A stretch of DNA of 38,911 bases from an uncultured Eubacteriales bacterium (GCA_902790175.1 CADAQZ010000027.1:1-38911); one strand, 5' to 3'; shown: positions 24,813 through 33,682, numbered from the stretch's first letter. Made by a program: numbers and translations. Notes: generated by a model from the letters alone, not told the origin.

Positions 24813-24841
24813 TTGACAACGGCGCGCCTATCCGGTATACT
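24813..24841 (+). promoter_or_regulatory. Promoter of the ABC exporter operon
   Basis: TTGACA (24813-24818), a 17-base spacer and TATACT (24836-24841). A strong sigma-A promoter that gives a leader of about 195 bases before the first exporter gene. Confidence 0.9.
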
Positions 24842-24892
24842 GACATCTAACGGCGCGTGCGCGCCAAAACCGATGAAACGGAGGTGGACAAT

Positions 24893-24961
24893 GTGAAGCT
24901 GCGCAATGTATGGATCGCGAAGCTCGCTTTCGCCTGCCGTCATGGAGGTCATTCTGCCTAG
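24893..24961 (+). CDS. 22-residue leader peptide ORF
   Basis: A short ORF starting at GTG 24893 with GGAGG at 24880-24884, eight bases upstream, and ending at TAG 24959-24961. It encodes MKLRNVWIAKL followed by AFACRHGGHSA. It lies between the exporter promoter and an intrinsic terminator that starts 20 bases after its stop, the layout of a ribosome-mediated transcription attenuator. In Bacillus the heterodimeric exporter BmrCD is controlled this way by the leader peptide BmrB; this leader is not recognisably homologous. The start and Shine-Dalgarno are clear; translation and control are inferred. Confidence 0.65.
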   Translation: MKLRNVWIAKLAFACRHGGHSA

Positions 24962-24980
24962 GATCAATGGGCTGTATCCC

Positions 24981-25009
24981 GCCGGACACGCAGGTGTCCG
25001 GCGTTTTTT
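24981..25009 (+). terminator. Intrinsic terminator in the exporter leader (putative attenuator)
   Basis: GCCGGACAC (24981-24989) pairs perfectly with GTGTCCGGC (24994-25002) over a GCAG tetraloop, then G and six Ts. It stands between the promoter and the first exporter gene, 34 bases before its ATG, so default transcription should stop here. I could not find a convincing antiterminator by eye. Confidence 0.9.
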
Positions 25010-25042
25010 GTGCGTATTTTCGACCATCTACGGAGGTTTTCC

Positions 25043-26905
25043 ATGTACGATACCATTCAATCCCCCGCGGAGCGCGGCGTACTCCGGCGGTTTGGGGAAT
25101 TCATGAAGGGCAGCGGCCTCAAATACCTGGGCAGCGTGTTTTGCGTTGCCGTCAGCGTGCTGACGGGGTTCATCACGCCGCTGTTGATCGCCGGCGCGGT
25201 GGACGCCGTGACCGATACGTTGAACGGCAAGGGCGTGAACGGCGTGAACCTGCCGGGGTTCCTGGCGGGCTTCTTTGACGCGCGCGGCGGCGCGGAGTAC
25301 CTCGCGCGGCACATCTGGATCGTGGCCGTGATGCTGGTGGCCGTCAGCCTGATAGGTGGGCTGTTCCAGTACCTGCGCGGCAAGTGGAGCGCCGAGGCCA
25401 GCGAGACGATCGCCGAGCGCATGCGCGAGCGCCTCTACGCCCACCTGCTGGCCATGGACTATGACTACCACGTCAAGGCCCAGACCGGCGATCTGATCCA
25501 GCGCTGCACCACCGACGTCGAGACCGTGCGCCGCTTCCTGGCCAGCCAGGTGATCGAGATCTTCCGCACCGTGATCATGGTGGCGCTGGCTTTGACGCTC
25601 ATGCTGTCCATCCACGTGAAGCTGACGCTGATCTCGCTGATCCTGATCCCCGCGCTGTTCGGCCTCGCCTTCTGGTTCTTCCACTGGGTACAAAAGCTGT
25701 TCATGGAGGCGGACGAGGCGGACGGCCAGCTGAGCGCGATGCTGCAGGAGAGCCTGACCGGCGTGCGCGTGGTGCGCGCGTTTGGACGGCAGCGCTATGA
25801 GAGCGACCGCTTCGCCGTGCGCGCCGACTCCGTGCACGACAAGAGCCTGCGTATCAGCCGCGTGATGGCCGTCTACTGGTCCTGCTCGGACATGCTCAGC
25901 ATGCTGCAGACCGGCATGACGCTGCTGTTCGGCATACTGTTCGCCGTGCGCGGCGAGATCACGACCGGCAACGTGCTGACTTTCGTCAGCTACATCTCCA
26001 TGCTCATCTGGCCCATCCGCCAGCTGGGCCGCATACTGCAGGACCTCGGCAAGTCCATGGTGGCCATGCGCCGCGTCTATGAAATCCTGGACGCAAAGGC
26101 GGAGGCCGACACCCCCGGCGCGGGCGAAGCGCCGCTCTGGGAAGACATCGAGTTCAGGCACGTGTCCTTTCACTACGACGGCAAGCAGCCGATCCTGAAG
26201 GACGTGAGCTTCACCGCGAAGGCGGGCCAGACGATCGCCATACTGGGCGCGACGGGCAGCGGCAAGAGCACGATGATGAACCTCTTGCAGCGGCTGTACG
26301 ACGTGTCCGGCGGCGAGATACTGATCGGCGGGCGCGACATCCGCACCATCGAGAAGAAGTACTTAAGAAGCCGCGTGGGCTACGTGCTGCAGGAGCCGTT
26401 CCTGTACTCGCGCTCCATCAAGGACAATCTCGCCATCACCCGCGAGGACGCCGGGACGGACGAGATCGAGCGCGTCGCCGCCGTCACGCACTCCGACGGG
26501 TTCATCGCCCAGTTCAAGGAGGGCTACGACACGATGGTCGGCGAGCGCGGCGTGACGCTCTCCGGCGGGCAGAAGCAGCGCGTCGCCATCGCGCGGACGC
26601 TGCTGCGGGACAACGACATATTGATCCTGGACGACTCGCTGTCCGCCGTGGACACCGAGACCGACCGGGCCATACGAGACGCCCTGGCAAAGGGACGCAG
26701 CGCCGGCGGGCGCGTGCCGACGACGTTCATCATCTCCCACCGGTTGACCACGCTGGCCGACGCCGACCTGATCCTCGTGCTCGAGGACGGCGCGATCGCC
26801 CAGCAGGGCACGCACGAGCAGCTCATCCATCAGGACGGCCTCTACCAGCGGGTGTACCGCATCCAGGCCGCGCTGGAGGAGGAGCTGAAGAACGAGATCG
26901 CGTAA
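25043..26905 (+). CDS. ABC exporter half-transporter, degenerate-site subunit
   Basis: A 620-residue membrane-ATPase fusion of the multidrug/lipid exporter type. Six membrane helices occupy about residues 30-330. The ATPase has Walker A GATGSGKST (402-410), signature LSGGQ (506-510) and Walker B ILILDD, in which the catalytic position is D531 instead of Glu, followed by the H-loop IISHRLTT. An Asp at this position marks the non-catalytic site of heterodimeric exporters such as BmrCD, LmrCD and TM287/288. Its partner is encoded 14 bp downstream. ATG 25043 with GGAGG upstream is preferred over a start at 25010. Expression probably depends on the leader terminator. The substrate is unknown; drugs or host antimicrobials are likely. 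Confidence 0.93.
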   Translation: MYDTIQSPAERGVLRRFGEFMKGSGLKYLGSVFCVAVSVLTGFITPLLIAGAVDAVTDTLNGKGVNGVNLPGFLAGFFDARGGAEYLARHIWIVAVMLVAVSLIGGLFQYLRGKWSAEASETIAERMRERLYAHLLAMDYDYHVKAQTGDLIQRCTTDVETVRRFLASQVIEIFRTVIMVALALTLMLSIHVKLTLISLILIPALFGLAFWFFHWVQKLFMEADEADGQLSAMLQESLTGVRVVRAFGRQRYESDRFAVRADSVHDKSLRISRVMAVYWSCSDMLSMLQTGMTLLFGILFAVRGEITTGNVLTFVSYISMLIWPIRQLGRILQDLGKSMVAMRRVYEILDAKAEADTPGAGEAPLWEDIEFRHVSFHYDGKQPILKDVSFTAKAGQTIAILGATGSGKSTMMNLLQRLYDVSGGEILIGGRDIRTIEKKYLRSRVGYVLQEPFLYSRSIKDNLAITREDAGTDEIERVAAVTHSDGFIAQFKEGYDTMVGERGVTLSGGQKQRVAIARTLLRDNDILILDDSLSAVDTETDRAIRDALAKGRSAGGRVPTTFIISHRLTTLADADLILVLEDGAIAQQGTHEQLIHQDGLYQRVYRIQAALEEELKNEIA

Positions 26906-26919
26906 TTGAGGTGTAAACC

Positions 26920-28758
26920 ATGCAATATCAACAGGAACAGGACTATACCAAGAAGCTGGACGCCGGGCTCTGGCGACGGCTGATCGGGTACATGAAGCCC
27001 TATCACAAGTACCTGATCGCCATCATGGCGACGATGGCCGTCAGCGCGCTGTGCGACACCATCTTTCCCCTGCTCACCCGCGAGGCCATCGACACGTTCA
27101 TCGCGGGCGGGCAGGCCGGAGGGAAGGTGTGGTTCATCGCGCGCTACATCGGCACGGTGCTCTTGCAATCGGCCTGCATATTCACGTTCTGCATGCTCTG
27201 CGGCAGGGCGGAGATGGGCATCAACCGCCACATCCGCAAGCTGGCCTTCAAGCGGCTGGAGGAGCTCTCCTTCTCCTACTACGACCAGACGCCTGTGGGC
27301 TTCATCATCTCGCGCATGACCAGCGACACCGCGCGCCTGGGCGAGACGGTGGCCTGGGGCCTGGTGGACCTGTTCTGGTCCGGCTTCTACATACTGATCA
27401 CGGCCGTGGCCATGCTGATGCTGGACGTGCGGATGGCGCTTATGGTGCTGTGCGTGATGCCCGTGATCGCGGTGGTGGCTGTGTGGTTCCAGAAGCGCAT
27501 TTTGGCGGGCTACCGCATCGTGCGCAAGACCAACAGCCAGATCACCGGCGCGTTCAACGAGGGCATCATGGGCGCCAAGACCAGCAAGACGCTGGTGCGC
27601 GAGGAGTCCAACTGCCGCGAGTTCTCCGTACTGACAGGTACGATGCGCACGGCCTCCGTGCGCGCCGCGGTGCTCAGCGCGCTGTTTTTGCCCATCGTGG
27701 TGTCCCTCGGCTCGGTGGCCACGGCGCTGGTGCTCCAGCGCGGGGGCACGGAGGTGTTCAGCGCCCGTGGCCTGGTGACGGTCGGCACGCTGGCGGCGTT
27801 CGTGCAGTACTCCACCGGCATCTTCGAGCCCATCAGCTCCATCGCGCGCATCTTCGCCGACCTCCAGGCCAGCCAGGCCGCGGCGGAGCGCGTGGTGAGT
27901 TTGCTTGAGACGGAGCCGGAGATCTTCGACACGCCCGAGGTGATCGAGAAGTTCGGAGACAGCTTCAACCCGAAGAAGGAGAACTGGCCGGACATCGTGG
28001 GCGACGTGGAGTTTGACCACGTGTCGTTCCACTACGCCACCGGCGAGGAGGTGCTGGAGGACTTCTCTCTGAAGGTGAAGGCCGGGCAGACCGTGGCGCT
28101 GGTGGGCGAGACGGGCAGCGGCAAGAGCACAATCGTGAACCTGATCTGCCGCTTCTACGAGCCCACGAAGGGCGTGATCCGCATCGACGGCGAGGACTAC
28201 AAGAGCCGCAGCATCCTCTGGCTCCAGGCCCACCTGGGCTACGTGCTGCAGCAGCCGCACCTGTTCTCCGGCACGATCCGCGAGAACATCCGCTTCGGCA
28301 GGCTGGACGCCACCGACCGGGAGATCGAGGCCGCGTGTCGTGCCGTGGACGCCGAGGACTTCATACTGAAGATGGACAAGGGCTACGACAGCGAGGTCGG
28401 CGAGGGCGGCAACCGCCTGTCCACCGGCCAGAAGCAGCTGATCTCCTTCGCCCGCGCGCTGATCGCCAAGCCGGCGATATTCGTGCTGGACGAGGCCACC
28501 TCGTCGGTGGACACTCAGACCGAGCAGAAGCTGCAGGCGGCCATCTCCGTGGCGCTCGAGGGGCGCACGAGCTTCATCATTGCCCACCGCCTCTCCACGA
28601 TCCGAAATGCCGATTTGATCCTCGTGATCAAGAACGGCCGGATCCTCGAGCGCGGCACCCACGCCGAACTGCTCGCCCAGCGGGGCTACTACTACACGCT
28701 CTACGCCAACCAGTTCCGCGAGGAAGGCGAGAAGAAGGCGTGGCAGGAGATCGCGTAA
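26920..28758 (+). CDS. ABC exporter half-transporter, catalytic subunit
   Basis: A 612-residue partner of the preceding exporter half. The membrane domain covers about residues 25-330. The ATPase has Walker A GETGSGKST (396-404), signature LSTGQ (500-504) and Walker B IFVLDEATSSVD with the catalytic E525, then H-loop IIAHRLST. The altered signature (LSTGQ) would face the Asp-type Walker B of the first subunit, making one degenerate site. The intact LSGGQ of the first subunit faces this subunit's complete Walker motifs, making one active site. This complementary pattern supports a true heterodimer. GAGGTG precedes ATG 26920; both genes are on one transcript. Confidence 0.94.
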   Translation: MQYQQEQDYTKKLDAGLWRRLIGYMKPYHKYLIAIMATMAVSALCDTIFPLLTREAIDTFIAGGQAGGKVWFIARYIGTVLLQSACIFTFCMLCGRAEMGINRHIRKLAFKRLEELSFSYYDQTPVGFIISRMTSDTARLGETVAWGLVDLFWSGFYILITAVAMLMLDVRMALMVLCVMPVIAVVAVWFQKRILAGYRIVRKTNSQITGAFNEGIMGAKTSKTLVREESNCREFSVLTGTMRTASVRAAVLSALFLPIVVSLGSVATALVLQRGGTEVFSARGLVTVGTLAAFVQYSTGIFEPISSIARIFADLQASQAAAERVVSLLETEPEIFDTPEVIEKFGDSFNPKKENWPDIVGDVEFDHVSFHYATGEEVLEDFSLKVKAGQTVALVGETGSGKSTIVNLICRFYEPTKGVIRIDGEDYKSRSILWLQAHLGYVLQQPHLFSGTIRENIRFGRLDATDREIEAACRAVDAEDFILKMDKGYDSEVGEGGNRLSTGQKQLISFARALIAKPAIFVLDEATSSVDTQTEQKLQAAISVALEGRTSFIIAHRLSTIRNADLILVIKNGRILERGTHAELLAQRGYYYTLYANQFREEGEKKAWQEIA

Positions 28759-28775
28759 AGAGGCAACTCAATGGA

Positions 28776-28806
28776 ATCGGGCCGGACGCATCGCCTCCGG
28801 CCCGAT
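28776..28806. terminator. GC-rich hairpin between convergent exporter genes
   Basis: ATCGGGCCGGA (28776-28786) pairs perfectly with TCCGGCCCGAT (28796-28806) over nine bases. There is no T-run on either side, so it is a possible but unusual terminator for the ABC and MATE transcripts that converge here. Confidence 0.5.
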
Positions 28807-28823
28807 CTATTCCCTATCCCCTA
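28807..28823 (-). repeat. Short heptad array at the MATE stop codon
   Basis: On the minus strand the stop TAG is followed by GGGATAG and GGAATAG, so TAG recurs every seven bases and falls in all three frames within 17 bases. The pattern matches the longer array after pilB. Confidence 0.65.
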
Positions 28824-30206
28824 GAATTTTTCTCCCGACAGTATCGGGTTCCACTTATTGCCCCGGTAGCGGATGCAGAACAGGACGAACAGCAGTATGT
28901 TGTGGGCGATCATCGCGCCCCAGGCGGCGGTGAGGCCGAGGCCCAGCCCGCGCACGAGCACGGCCGTGGCCAGCACGCGCACGCCCCACATGCCCACGAT
29001 GTTGCATCCGAAGGCGTACATCGTGTCGCCCACGCCCATGAAGATGCCCTCGAGCACCACGGCGACGCCGTACAACGGCTCGGTGACGGCCACCATGCGC
29101 AGCACCGTACTGCCCAATCGGATGACGCGCGCGTCCGGCGTAAACATCGCCATCATCCGCGGCGCGAGCAGGAACAGGGTCGCACCGGAGACGGTCATCA
29201 GCACGGTCTCCAGGATGATGAGCGTGCGGGTGATGGACTTCATGTAGTTCTGGTCGCGCATGCCGCCCGCGTTGCCGGACAGCGTGGCCGCGGCGGTCTG
29301 GATGCCGTAGGCCGGGATGTAGAACGCCGATTCCGCGGTGTTGGCGATGGCGTGCGCGGCGGTGGCCACCGTGCCCAGCGAGTTGATCAACGACGCGAAG
29401 GCCACATAGCCGAACGACGTGCCGCAGCGCTGGATCGCCGCGGGGAGCGCCACTTTCAGGCAGGGCTTCAGGATCGCCCAGTCGGGCTTCAGGCTCTGGC
29501 CGCGCGGGGAGATGCGCGGATGCCGCCAGAGCGCGATCGTCATGGACACGCCGCCCACGGTGAATCCCACCGCCGTGCCGATGGCCGCGCCGGTGACACC
29601 CAGCCCCGCGCCGGGCAGGCGCACGGTCACCCCCAGCAGCGTCACGTCGCGCGCCTCGTAGATCAGCAGGAAGTTCAACACCACGTTCACGGCGTTCACC
29701 AGCAGGTTCACCTTCATCGGCGTGCGGGTGTCGCCGGACGCGCGCAGCACGGTGCCGAAGATCACGGTGGCGGCGCGCAGCAGCATCGGCGTGTAGATGA
29801 TGAAGAAGTAGCGGGCGGCGCTCTTGCGGATGTCCTCGGCGGCGTTCATCCAACCGGGGATCCAGCGGCTCAGCCCCAGCGTGAGCGCCGTGAAGGCCAG
29901 CCCGGCGATCAGTGCCGCCGCGACCGACTGCGCCACGGCGCGAGAGGCATTCTCATAGCGCTGTGCGCCGTATTCCCGCGCGATGAAGGCCAAAAAGCCG
30001 ATGCCCAGGGCCGAGAGCGTGCTGCCCACCATCCAGTTGATGGTGACGGTCGCGCCCACCGTGGCCGTCGCCGCCGCGCCCAGCCGGCCCACCATCGCGG
30101 AGTCCACGTACTGGGCCGCCACCTGCAACAGTTGCTCCAGCATCGTGGGCCACGCCAGCGCCAGCACAATCCACAGCGTCCGCCGCCCTCCGTCCTTCGT
30201 CTGCAA
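28821..30206 (-). CDS. MATE-family efflux transporter
   Basis: A 461-residue inner-membrane antiporter with about twelve hydrophobic helices in two related halves. Family phrases are LAWPTMLEQLLQVAAQYVDS at the N-terminus, the ILRASGDTRTP-like VLRASGDTRTPM after helix 5, and the GVGDTMYAFGC loop late in the second half. MATE proteins expel cationic drugs or metabolites using sodium or protons. The start is TTG 30206, with GGAGGG seven bases upstream. It converges with the ABC exporter operon, so two unrelated exporters stand together. The substrate cannot be told. Confidence 0.93.
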   Translation of the reverse strand: MQTKDGGRRTLWIVLALAWPTMLEQLLQVAAQYVDSAMVGRLGAAATATVGATVTINWMVGSTLSALGIGFLAFIAREYGAQRYENASRAVAQSVAAALIAGLAFTALTLGLSRWIPGWMNAAEDIRKSAARYFFIIYTPMLLRAATVIFGTVLRASGDTRTPMKVNLLVNAVNVVLNFLLIYEARDVTLLGVTVRLPGAGLGVTGAAIGTAVGFTVGGVSMTIALWRHPRISPRGQSLKPDWAILKPCLKVALPAAIQRCGTSFGYVAFASLINSLGTVATAAHAIANTAESAFYIPAYGIQTAAATLSGNAGGMRDQNYMKSITRTLIILETVLMTVSGATLFLLAPRMMAMFTPDARVIRLGSTVLRMVAVTEPLYGVAVVLEGIFMGVGDTMYAFGCNIVGMWGVRVLATAVLVRGLGLGLTAAWGAMIAHNILLFVLFCIRYRGNKWNPILSGEKF

Positions 30207-30291
30207 GCTCTCACCCTCCGCGCATCAGCATCCGCACAATTATAGCACATATGCGCCCGCGGCGCAACCGGCGCAAGCGCAGTACGACGAA

Positions 30292-30332
30292 GCCGCCGCT
30301 TCCCTCGCGCGTGAGGGAAGCGGCGGCTTTTC
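30292..30332. terminator. Perfect 15-bp hairpin at the end of the pilus cluster
   Basis: GCCGCCGCTTCCCTC (30292-30306) pairs exactly with GAGGGAAGCGGCGGC (30313-30327) over six bases, followed by TTTT on the plus strand. It lies 20 bases past the pilO stop and before the MATE promoter region; on the minus strand, where pilO is read, the tail is only CTTCGT, so it may work without a full T-run. Confidence 0.65.
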
Positions 30333-30351
30333 CATCCGGATTGTTCTCTTG

Positions 30352-30936
30352 TCAGTAGCTCGCCGCGCTGTCGGCGGGGAGGCCGGCGTCGGGCGTGCCG
30401 CCCACCATCGTCTCGTAGAAGGTGGCATTGGCCTCGACATCGGTGACGCCGCTGGTGGAGATCGAGCAGCTGATGTCGCTGACGAGGCAGCGGTTCTCGC
30501 TCTTGAGCAGGTTCTCGATGATCTCGCGCGCGGCGCGGAAGCCGCCCGTCTGGTACTTCAGCTTGAAGCTGCGGCGGATCTGGTTGCCCGTGCGCGTGAC
30601 GCTGGAGAACTCGACGGAGTAGGTCAGCGTGTCAGCCAGCAGGTCGTTCAGGAAGCGCACCTCGGCCTTGCTGTTGTTGTAGCTGCCCATGTAGGAGAGC
30701 TTTCCCTGCTCCTCCAGCTTGTCCAGCGTGCTCTGCAGGTTGCGCAGCTTCTCGGCGCGCTGGAGGGCCTCGTCGATCTGCGCCTCCAGGCTCGACGCCT
30801 CCACCTTGGCGTTGTCGGTGACGGAGCGCACGTTCTTGTCCACGAACTGGTAGTACACCAGGCCCATCAGCACCACGAACAGCAGCACGATCAGTATCTT
30901 CTCGGTTTTGGTGAAGTCGCGACTGAGTATCTTCAA
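30352..30936 (-). CDS. pilO: Type IV pilus inner-membrane protein PilO-like
   Basis: A 194-residue protein with a short cytoplasmic start, one membrane helix (KILIVLLFVVLMGLVYYQFV, residues 13-32), a coiled coil at about 45-80 (EASSLEAQIDEALQRAEKLR) and a small alpha/beta domain. PilO pairs with PilN to link the cytoplasmic PilM ring to the pilus machine. The TTG start at 30936 overlaps the pilN stop (TTGA), with GGAGGAG upstream, so the genes are translationally coupled. Sequence identity among PilO proteins is low; position after pilM and pilN and topology carry the call. Confidence 0.8.
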   Translation of the reverse strand: MKILSRDFTKTEKILIVLLFVVLMGLVYYQFVDKNVRSVTDNAKVEASSLEAQIDEALQRAEKLRNLQSTLDKLEEQGKLSYMGSYNNSKAEVRFLNDLLADTLTYSVEFSSVTRTGNQIRRSFKLKYQTGGFRAAREIIENLLKSENRCLVSDISCSISTSGVTDVEANATFYETMVGGTPDAGLPADSAASY

Positions 30937-31715
30937 CTCTCCTCCACCTCCTCCTCCGCGGGCATCAGCAGGTAGATGATGAATTTGCCGCGCACGCCGG
31001 AAGACAGCGCGGTGAGCGACATGGTCTTCGCGTCCTTGTTGGCGGTGGTGAGGGTGCAGCTGTCCACCAGCGGGTTCTCCTCGACCTTGCGGGCCAGCCG
31101 GTTCAGGTTCTCCAGGCTCTTGCCCGTGAGCTCCACCTCCAGGATGTTGTCCTTCACGCTCCAGGAGAGCACCTGCTCGCGATAGGCAACGATCTCTGAG
31201 CCGAGCGTGGCGATGCCGCTCCTGAAGTCGCTCAGGCCCAGGTAGGGGCTGCCGCTCTCCTGCATTGCGCCCACCAGCTCGTCCAGCCGCGGCGCGTAGG
31301 CCCGCATGTCGAACAGGTTGTCCTGCTCCTTGATGATGGAGCTGATCAGCTCCACCACCTGCGTGCGGTCCACTCGGTTCGTCTCCGAGTCGTTCATGTC
31401 GTCGTAGGTGTAGTGGGCGTAGTTGGCCTCCACCTCGCCGTAGCCCTCGACGTCCTTCATCGTCTCATCCAGCGTCTTTTGCAGCTGGGCGACGCGGGAG
31501 GAAGCCGTGGACATGGCTGTGAGGCGGTCCGCCACGAGGAATTTCCCGAATGCGGTCGCCACGGCGATGATGAGCAGCGCGCTCAGGATCGCCTTCACCG
31601 GATTTATTCTGTTTTCATCGACCAACACCAGGTTGATCGACCGCTTGACCGGCAGGCGCCCGCCAATGCCCTTCTTGGGGCGCGCCTTGCCCGCCGGCCT
31701 GCCCTTCGCTGTCAA
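30933..31715 (-). CDS. pilN: Type IV pilus inner-membrane protein PilN-like
   Basis: A 260-residue protein. A basic N-terminus with INLVLVDENRINPVK, resembling the conserved PilN tail that docks in PilM, precedes one membrane helix (about residues 39-58), a coiled coil (RVAQLQKTLDETMKDVEGYG) and a periplasm-like alpha/beta domain with LEVELTGKSLENLNRL. It ends with an acidic tail. The TTG start at 31715 has GGAGGT eight bases upstream. It lies between pilM (79 bp gap) and pilO (overlap), the standard pilMNO order; pilP and pilQ, needed only with an outer membrane, are absent. Confidence 0.82.
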   Translation of the reverse strand: MTAKGRPAGKARPKKGIGGRLPVKRSINLVLVDENRINPVKAILSALLIIAVATAFGKFLVADRLTAMSTASSRVAQLQKTLDETMKDVEGYGEVEANYAHYTYDDMNDSETNRVDRTQVVELISSIIKEQDNLFDMRAYAPRLDELVGAMQESGSPYLGLSDFRSGIATLGSEIVAYREQVLSWSVKDNILEVELTGKSLENLNRLARKVEENPLVDSCTLTTANKDAKTMSLTALSSGVRGKFIIYLLMPAEEEVEES

Positions 31716-31793
31716 GGTCGTCTACCTCCGAAAAAAAGTACATTCCGTTCGAGGTCTCTCTCTGTTTCCCGCAGGAAAAACTCCCGCAGGCCG

Positions 31794-32816
31794 TCAGCCC
31801 ATCGCGATGCCGATCGCCTGGGCGAAGGTGTGGCACTCGGGTATCTTGTCGCCCCCGGGAACGAGCTCGGTGGCGGGGTGCAGCTGGATGTTCAGCATGT
31901 CGCTGATGGCCTCGCCCAGCGGCTCGATCACCGCGCCGCCGCCGCAGAGCCACATGTGCTCCAGGGCGCTATCGCGGTTGGAGAACCGGTAGAAGTTCAG
32001 CGCGCGCATCAGCTCCACCGCTATGTTGGAGTAGGCGTTCACGCACTCCTCGCGCTGGTGGCAGTTCTCGAAGTTGCTCATCAGGTAGGTGTGCGCCAGG
32101 TGGATGTCCACGCCGTAGGCGTCCGCCAGCACGCTGTCCAGGTTGGACATGCCCATCTCCAGCACGCGGGTGGCCACGTGGCGGTCGCCGCGGAACATGT
32201 ACATGCGGATGGCCTCGTAGCCCAGGTCCAGCACGCAGTACTCGTCCGTGATCTGGGACAGCGCCTCGTTCTGCGCGCGGATCAGCGCGATGTAGGCGCT
32301 GATGGCCGGGGCCGACAGCACCAGCTTGAGGCCCGCCTTGCGCAGCATCTCCTTGGCTTCCACCAGCGAGCTTTTCAGCGCGCCGACGGCCATGAGCTCC
32401 ATGGTCGGCGTGCCGTCCTCCCCCTCGCCCTCGCCCTCCTCCTTCGGCGCCGCCTTGGGATCGGAGAGCACGGCGTAGTCGAACACGTAGTCCTTCAACT
32501 CGCCGGTGATGTAGTCATTGAACTCAAAGGGCAGGTTGTACTCCAACTGGTCGATGCTCATCTGGGGCATATCCACGTTCTTGACGAACACCACCTCGTT
32601 GGGCAGCGTAAACGCCGCGCGGCCCGCGCGGATGCCGCCCGCCTTCATGGTGGCCTTCACCATCTCGCCCATGGTCTCGCGACTGGCGATACGGCCCTCC
32701 TTGAGCAGGTTTTCCGGCATCGGGGCGGAGGCGGTCTTGATCACCTGCTTGCCCCGCACCAGCGCCAGCTTCAGCTGGTCGTGCCCAATATCCACACCCA
32801 GTATCGTCTTTGCCAT
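31794..32816 (-). CDS. pilM: Type IV pilus assembly ATPase-fold protein PilM
   Basis: A 340-residue actin-fold protein that forms a cytoplasmic ring under the pilus machine. It begins ILGVDIGHDQLKLALVRG, the phosphate-1 motif of the FtsA/PilM group, has the PilM-type segment VDMPQMSIDQLEYNLPFEF, a second phosphate motif CVLDLGYEAIRMYMF, and a late adenosine-type motif LCGGGAVIEPLGEAIS. An acidic, Gly-rich insertion (EEGEGEGEDG) near residue 130 is unusual. ATG 32816 is preceded by GAGGGG. It lies just downstream of pilD. Confidence 0.92.
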   Translation of the reverse strand: MAKTILGVDIGHDQLKLALVRGKQVIKTASAPMPENLLKEGRIASRETMGEMVKATMKAGGIRAGRAAFTLPNEVVFVKNVDMPQMSIDQLEYNLPFEFNDYITGELKDYVFDYAVLSDPKAAPKEEGEGEGEDGTPTMELMAVGALKSSLVEAKEMLRKAGLKLVLSAPAISAYIALIRAQNEALSQITDEYCVLDLGYEAIRMYMFRGDRHVATRVLEMGMSNLDSVLADAYGVDIHLAHTYLMSNFENCHQREECVNAYSNIAVELMRALNFYRFSNRDSALEHMWLCGGGAVIEPLGEAISDMLNIQLHPATELVPGGDKIPECHTFAQAIGIAMG

Positions 32817-32831
32817 TGAAAACCCCTCTGT

Positions 32832-33623
32832 TTATAGTAACAACCCGCGATACCACTGAATCAGCGGGTCGCCGTAGAGCAGCATCAGCGCCGCGGAGAG
32901 CGCGATGGCCGGTCCGAACGGAAACACCCGGTCGCCGTCGTGCCGCCGAAGCGCAGCGTTCATCATAAGCCCCAGCACGCACGCGATGAGCAGCGTGAAC
33001 AGCGTGCCGATGATCCCCAGGTACAGGCCCACCACCGCGAACAGCTTGATGTCGCCGCCGCCCAGCGAATCCCGGCCCAGCACCTTGTCCATCACCAGAG
33101 ATATTCCCAGCAGCCCGCCGCCGAAGATCAGCGCCGCCGCGAGCGAACGCACCACGTCGCCCCAGCCGATGAACGCGAACGGCAGCGCCGCCAGCCACGC
33201 CAGCGCGGACGCGATGTGGCAGCCGTCGGGGATCGTCATGTCCTCCAGATCCGTCAGCGTCAGCAGGAACAGGCAGCAGAGGAACACATAGTTGCGCAGG
33301 CACAGCGCCGTGAGGTCAAACCGCAGCAGGCACAGCACCGTCGCGAGCGCGAAGCCCAGCTCCGTCAGCGGATAGCGCGCGGAGACCTTCGCCCCGCAAG
33401 CGCGGCACCTGCCCCTCTGGAACACCCAGCTGAGCACCGGGACGAGCTCCCGCGCCGTCAGCTCGTGCCCGCAGGCGGGGCAGCGGCTTCTCCCCTTCAG
33501 GAAGGACTCCCCCCGCACGATCCGAAAGGCCGCGCAGTTGAGGAAGGAGCCCATTGCCGCGCCGAAGCAGGCCGCCACGACGACGCAATACGCGAGCATC
33601 GGCCGATAGGTGTAGATGGACAA
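32832..33623 (-). CDS. pilD: Prepilin peptidase PilD
   Basis: Membrane aspartic protease that cleaves and N-methylates prepilins. About 263 residues with seven to eight hydrophobic segments. The N-terminal part has GSFLNC and a cytoplasmic zinc-binding loop with CPACG and CRACG. The two catalytic Asp regions are TDLEDMTIPD and GGGDIKL. The frame is open back to 33725, but that region contains an intrinsic terminator and lacks a ribosome site, so TTG 33623 with AAGGGGGG seven bases upstream is the better start. It is separated from the prepilin gene by that terminator, so it may be a distinct transcription unit with pilMNO. Confidence 0.92.
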   Translation of the reverse strand: MSIYTYRPMLAYCVVVAACFGAAMGSFLNCAAFRIVRGESFLKGRSRCPACGHELTARELVPVLSWVFQRGRCRACGAKVSARYPLTELGFALATVLCLLRFDLTALCLRNYVFLCCLFLLTLTDLEDMTIPDGCHIASALAWLAALPFAFIGWGDVVRSLAAALIFGGGLLGISLVMDKVLGRDSLGGGDIKLFAVVGLYLGIIGTLFTLLIACVLGLMMNAALRRHDGDRVFPFGPAIALSAALMLLYGDPLIQWYRGLLL

Positions 33624-33682
33624 GCGCCATCCCCCCTTCTCGACCTGTTCCACCCATATCGGGTCATCCTTTACTTTAAACC

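Noticed and set aside
25010-25042. Longer start for the first ABC exporter subunit
   Set aside because: GTG 25010 has only the terminator T-run upstream and no Shine-Dalgarno; GGAGG before ATG 25043 is clear.
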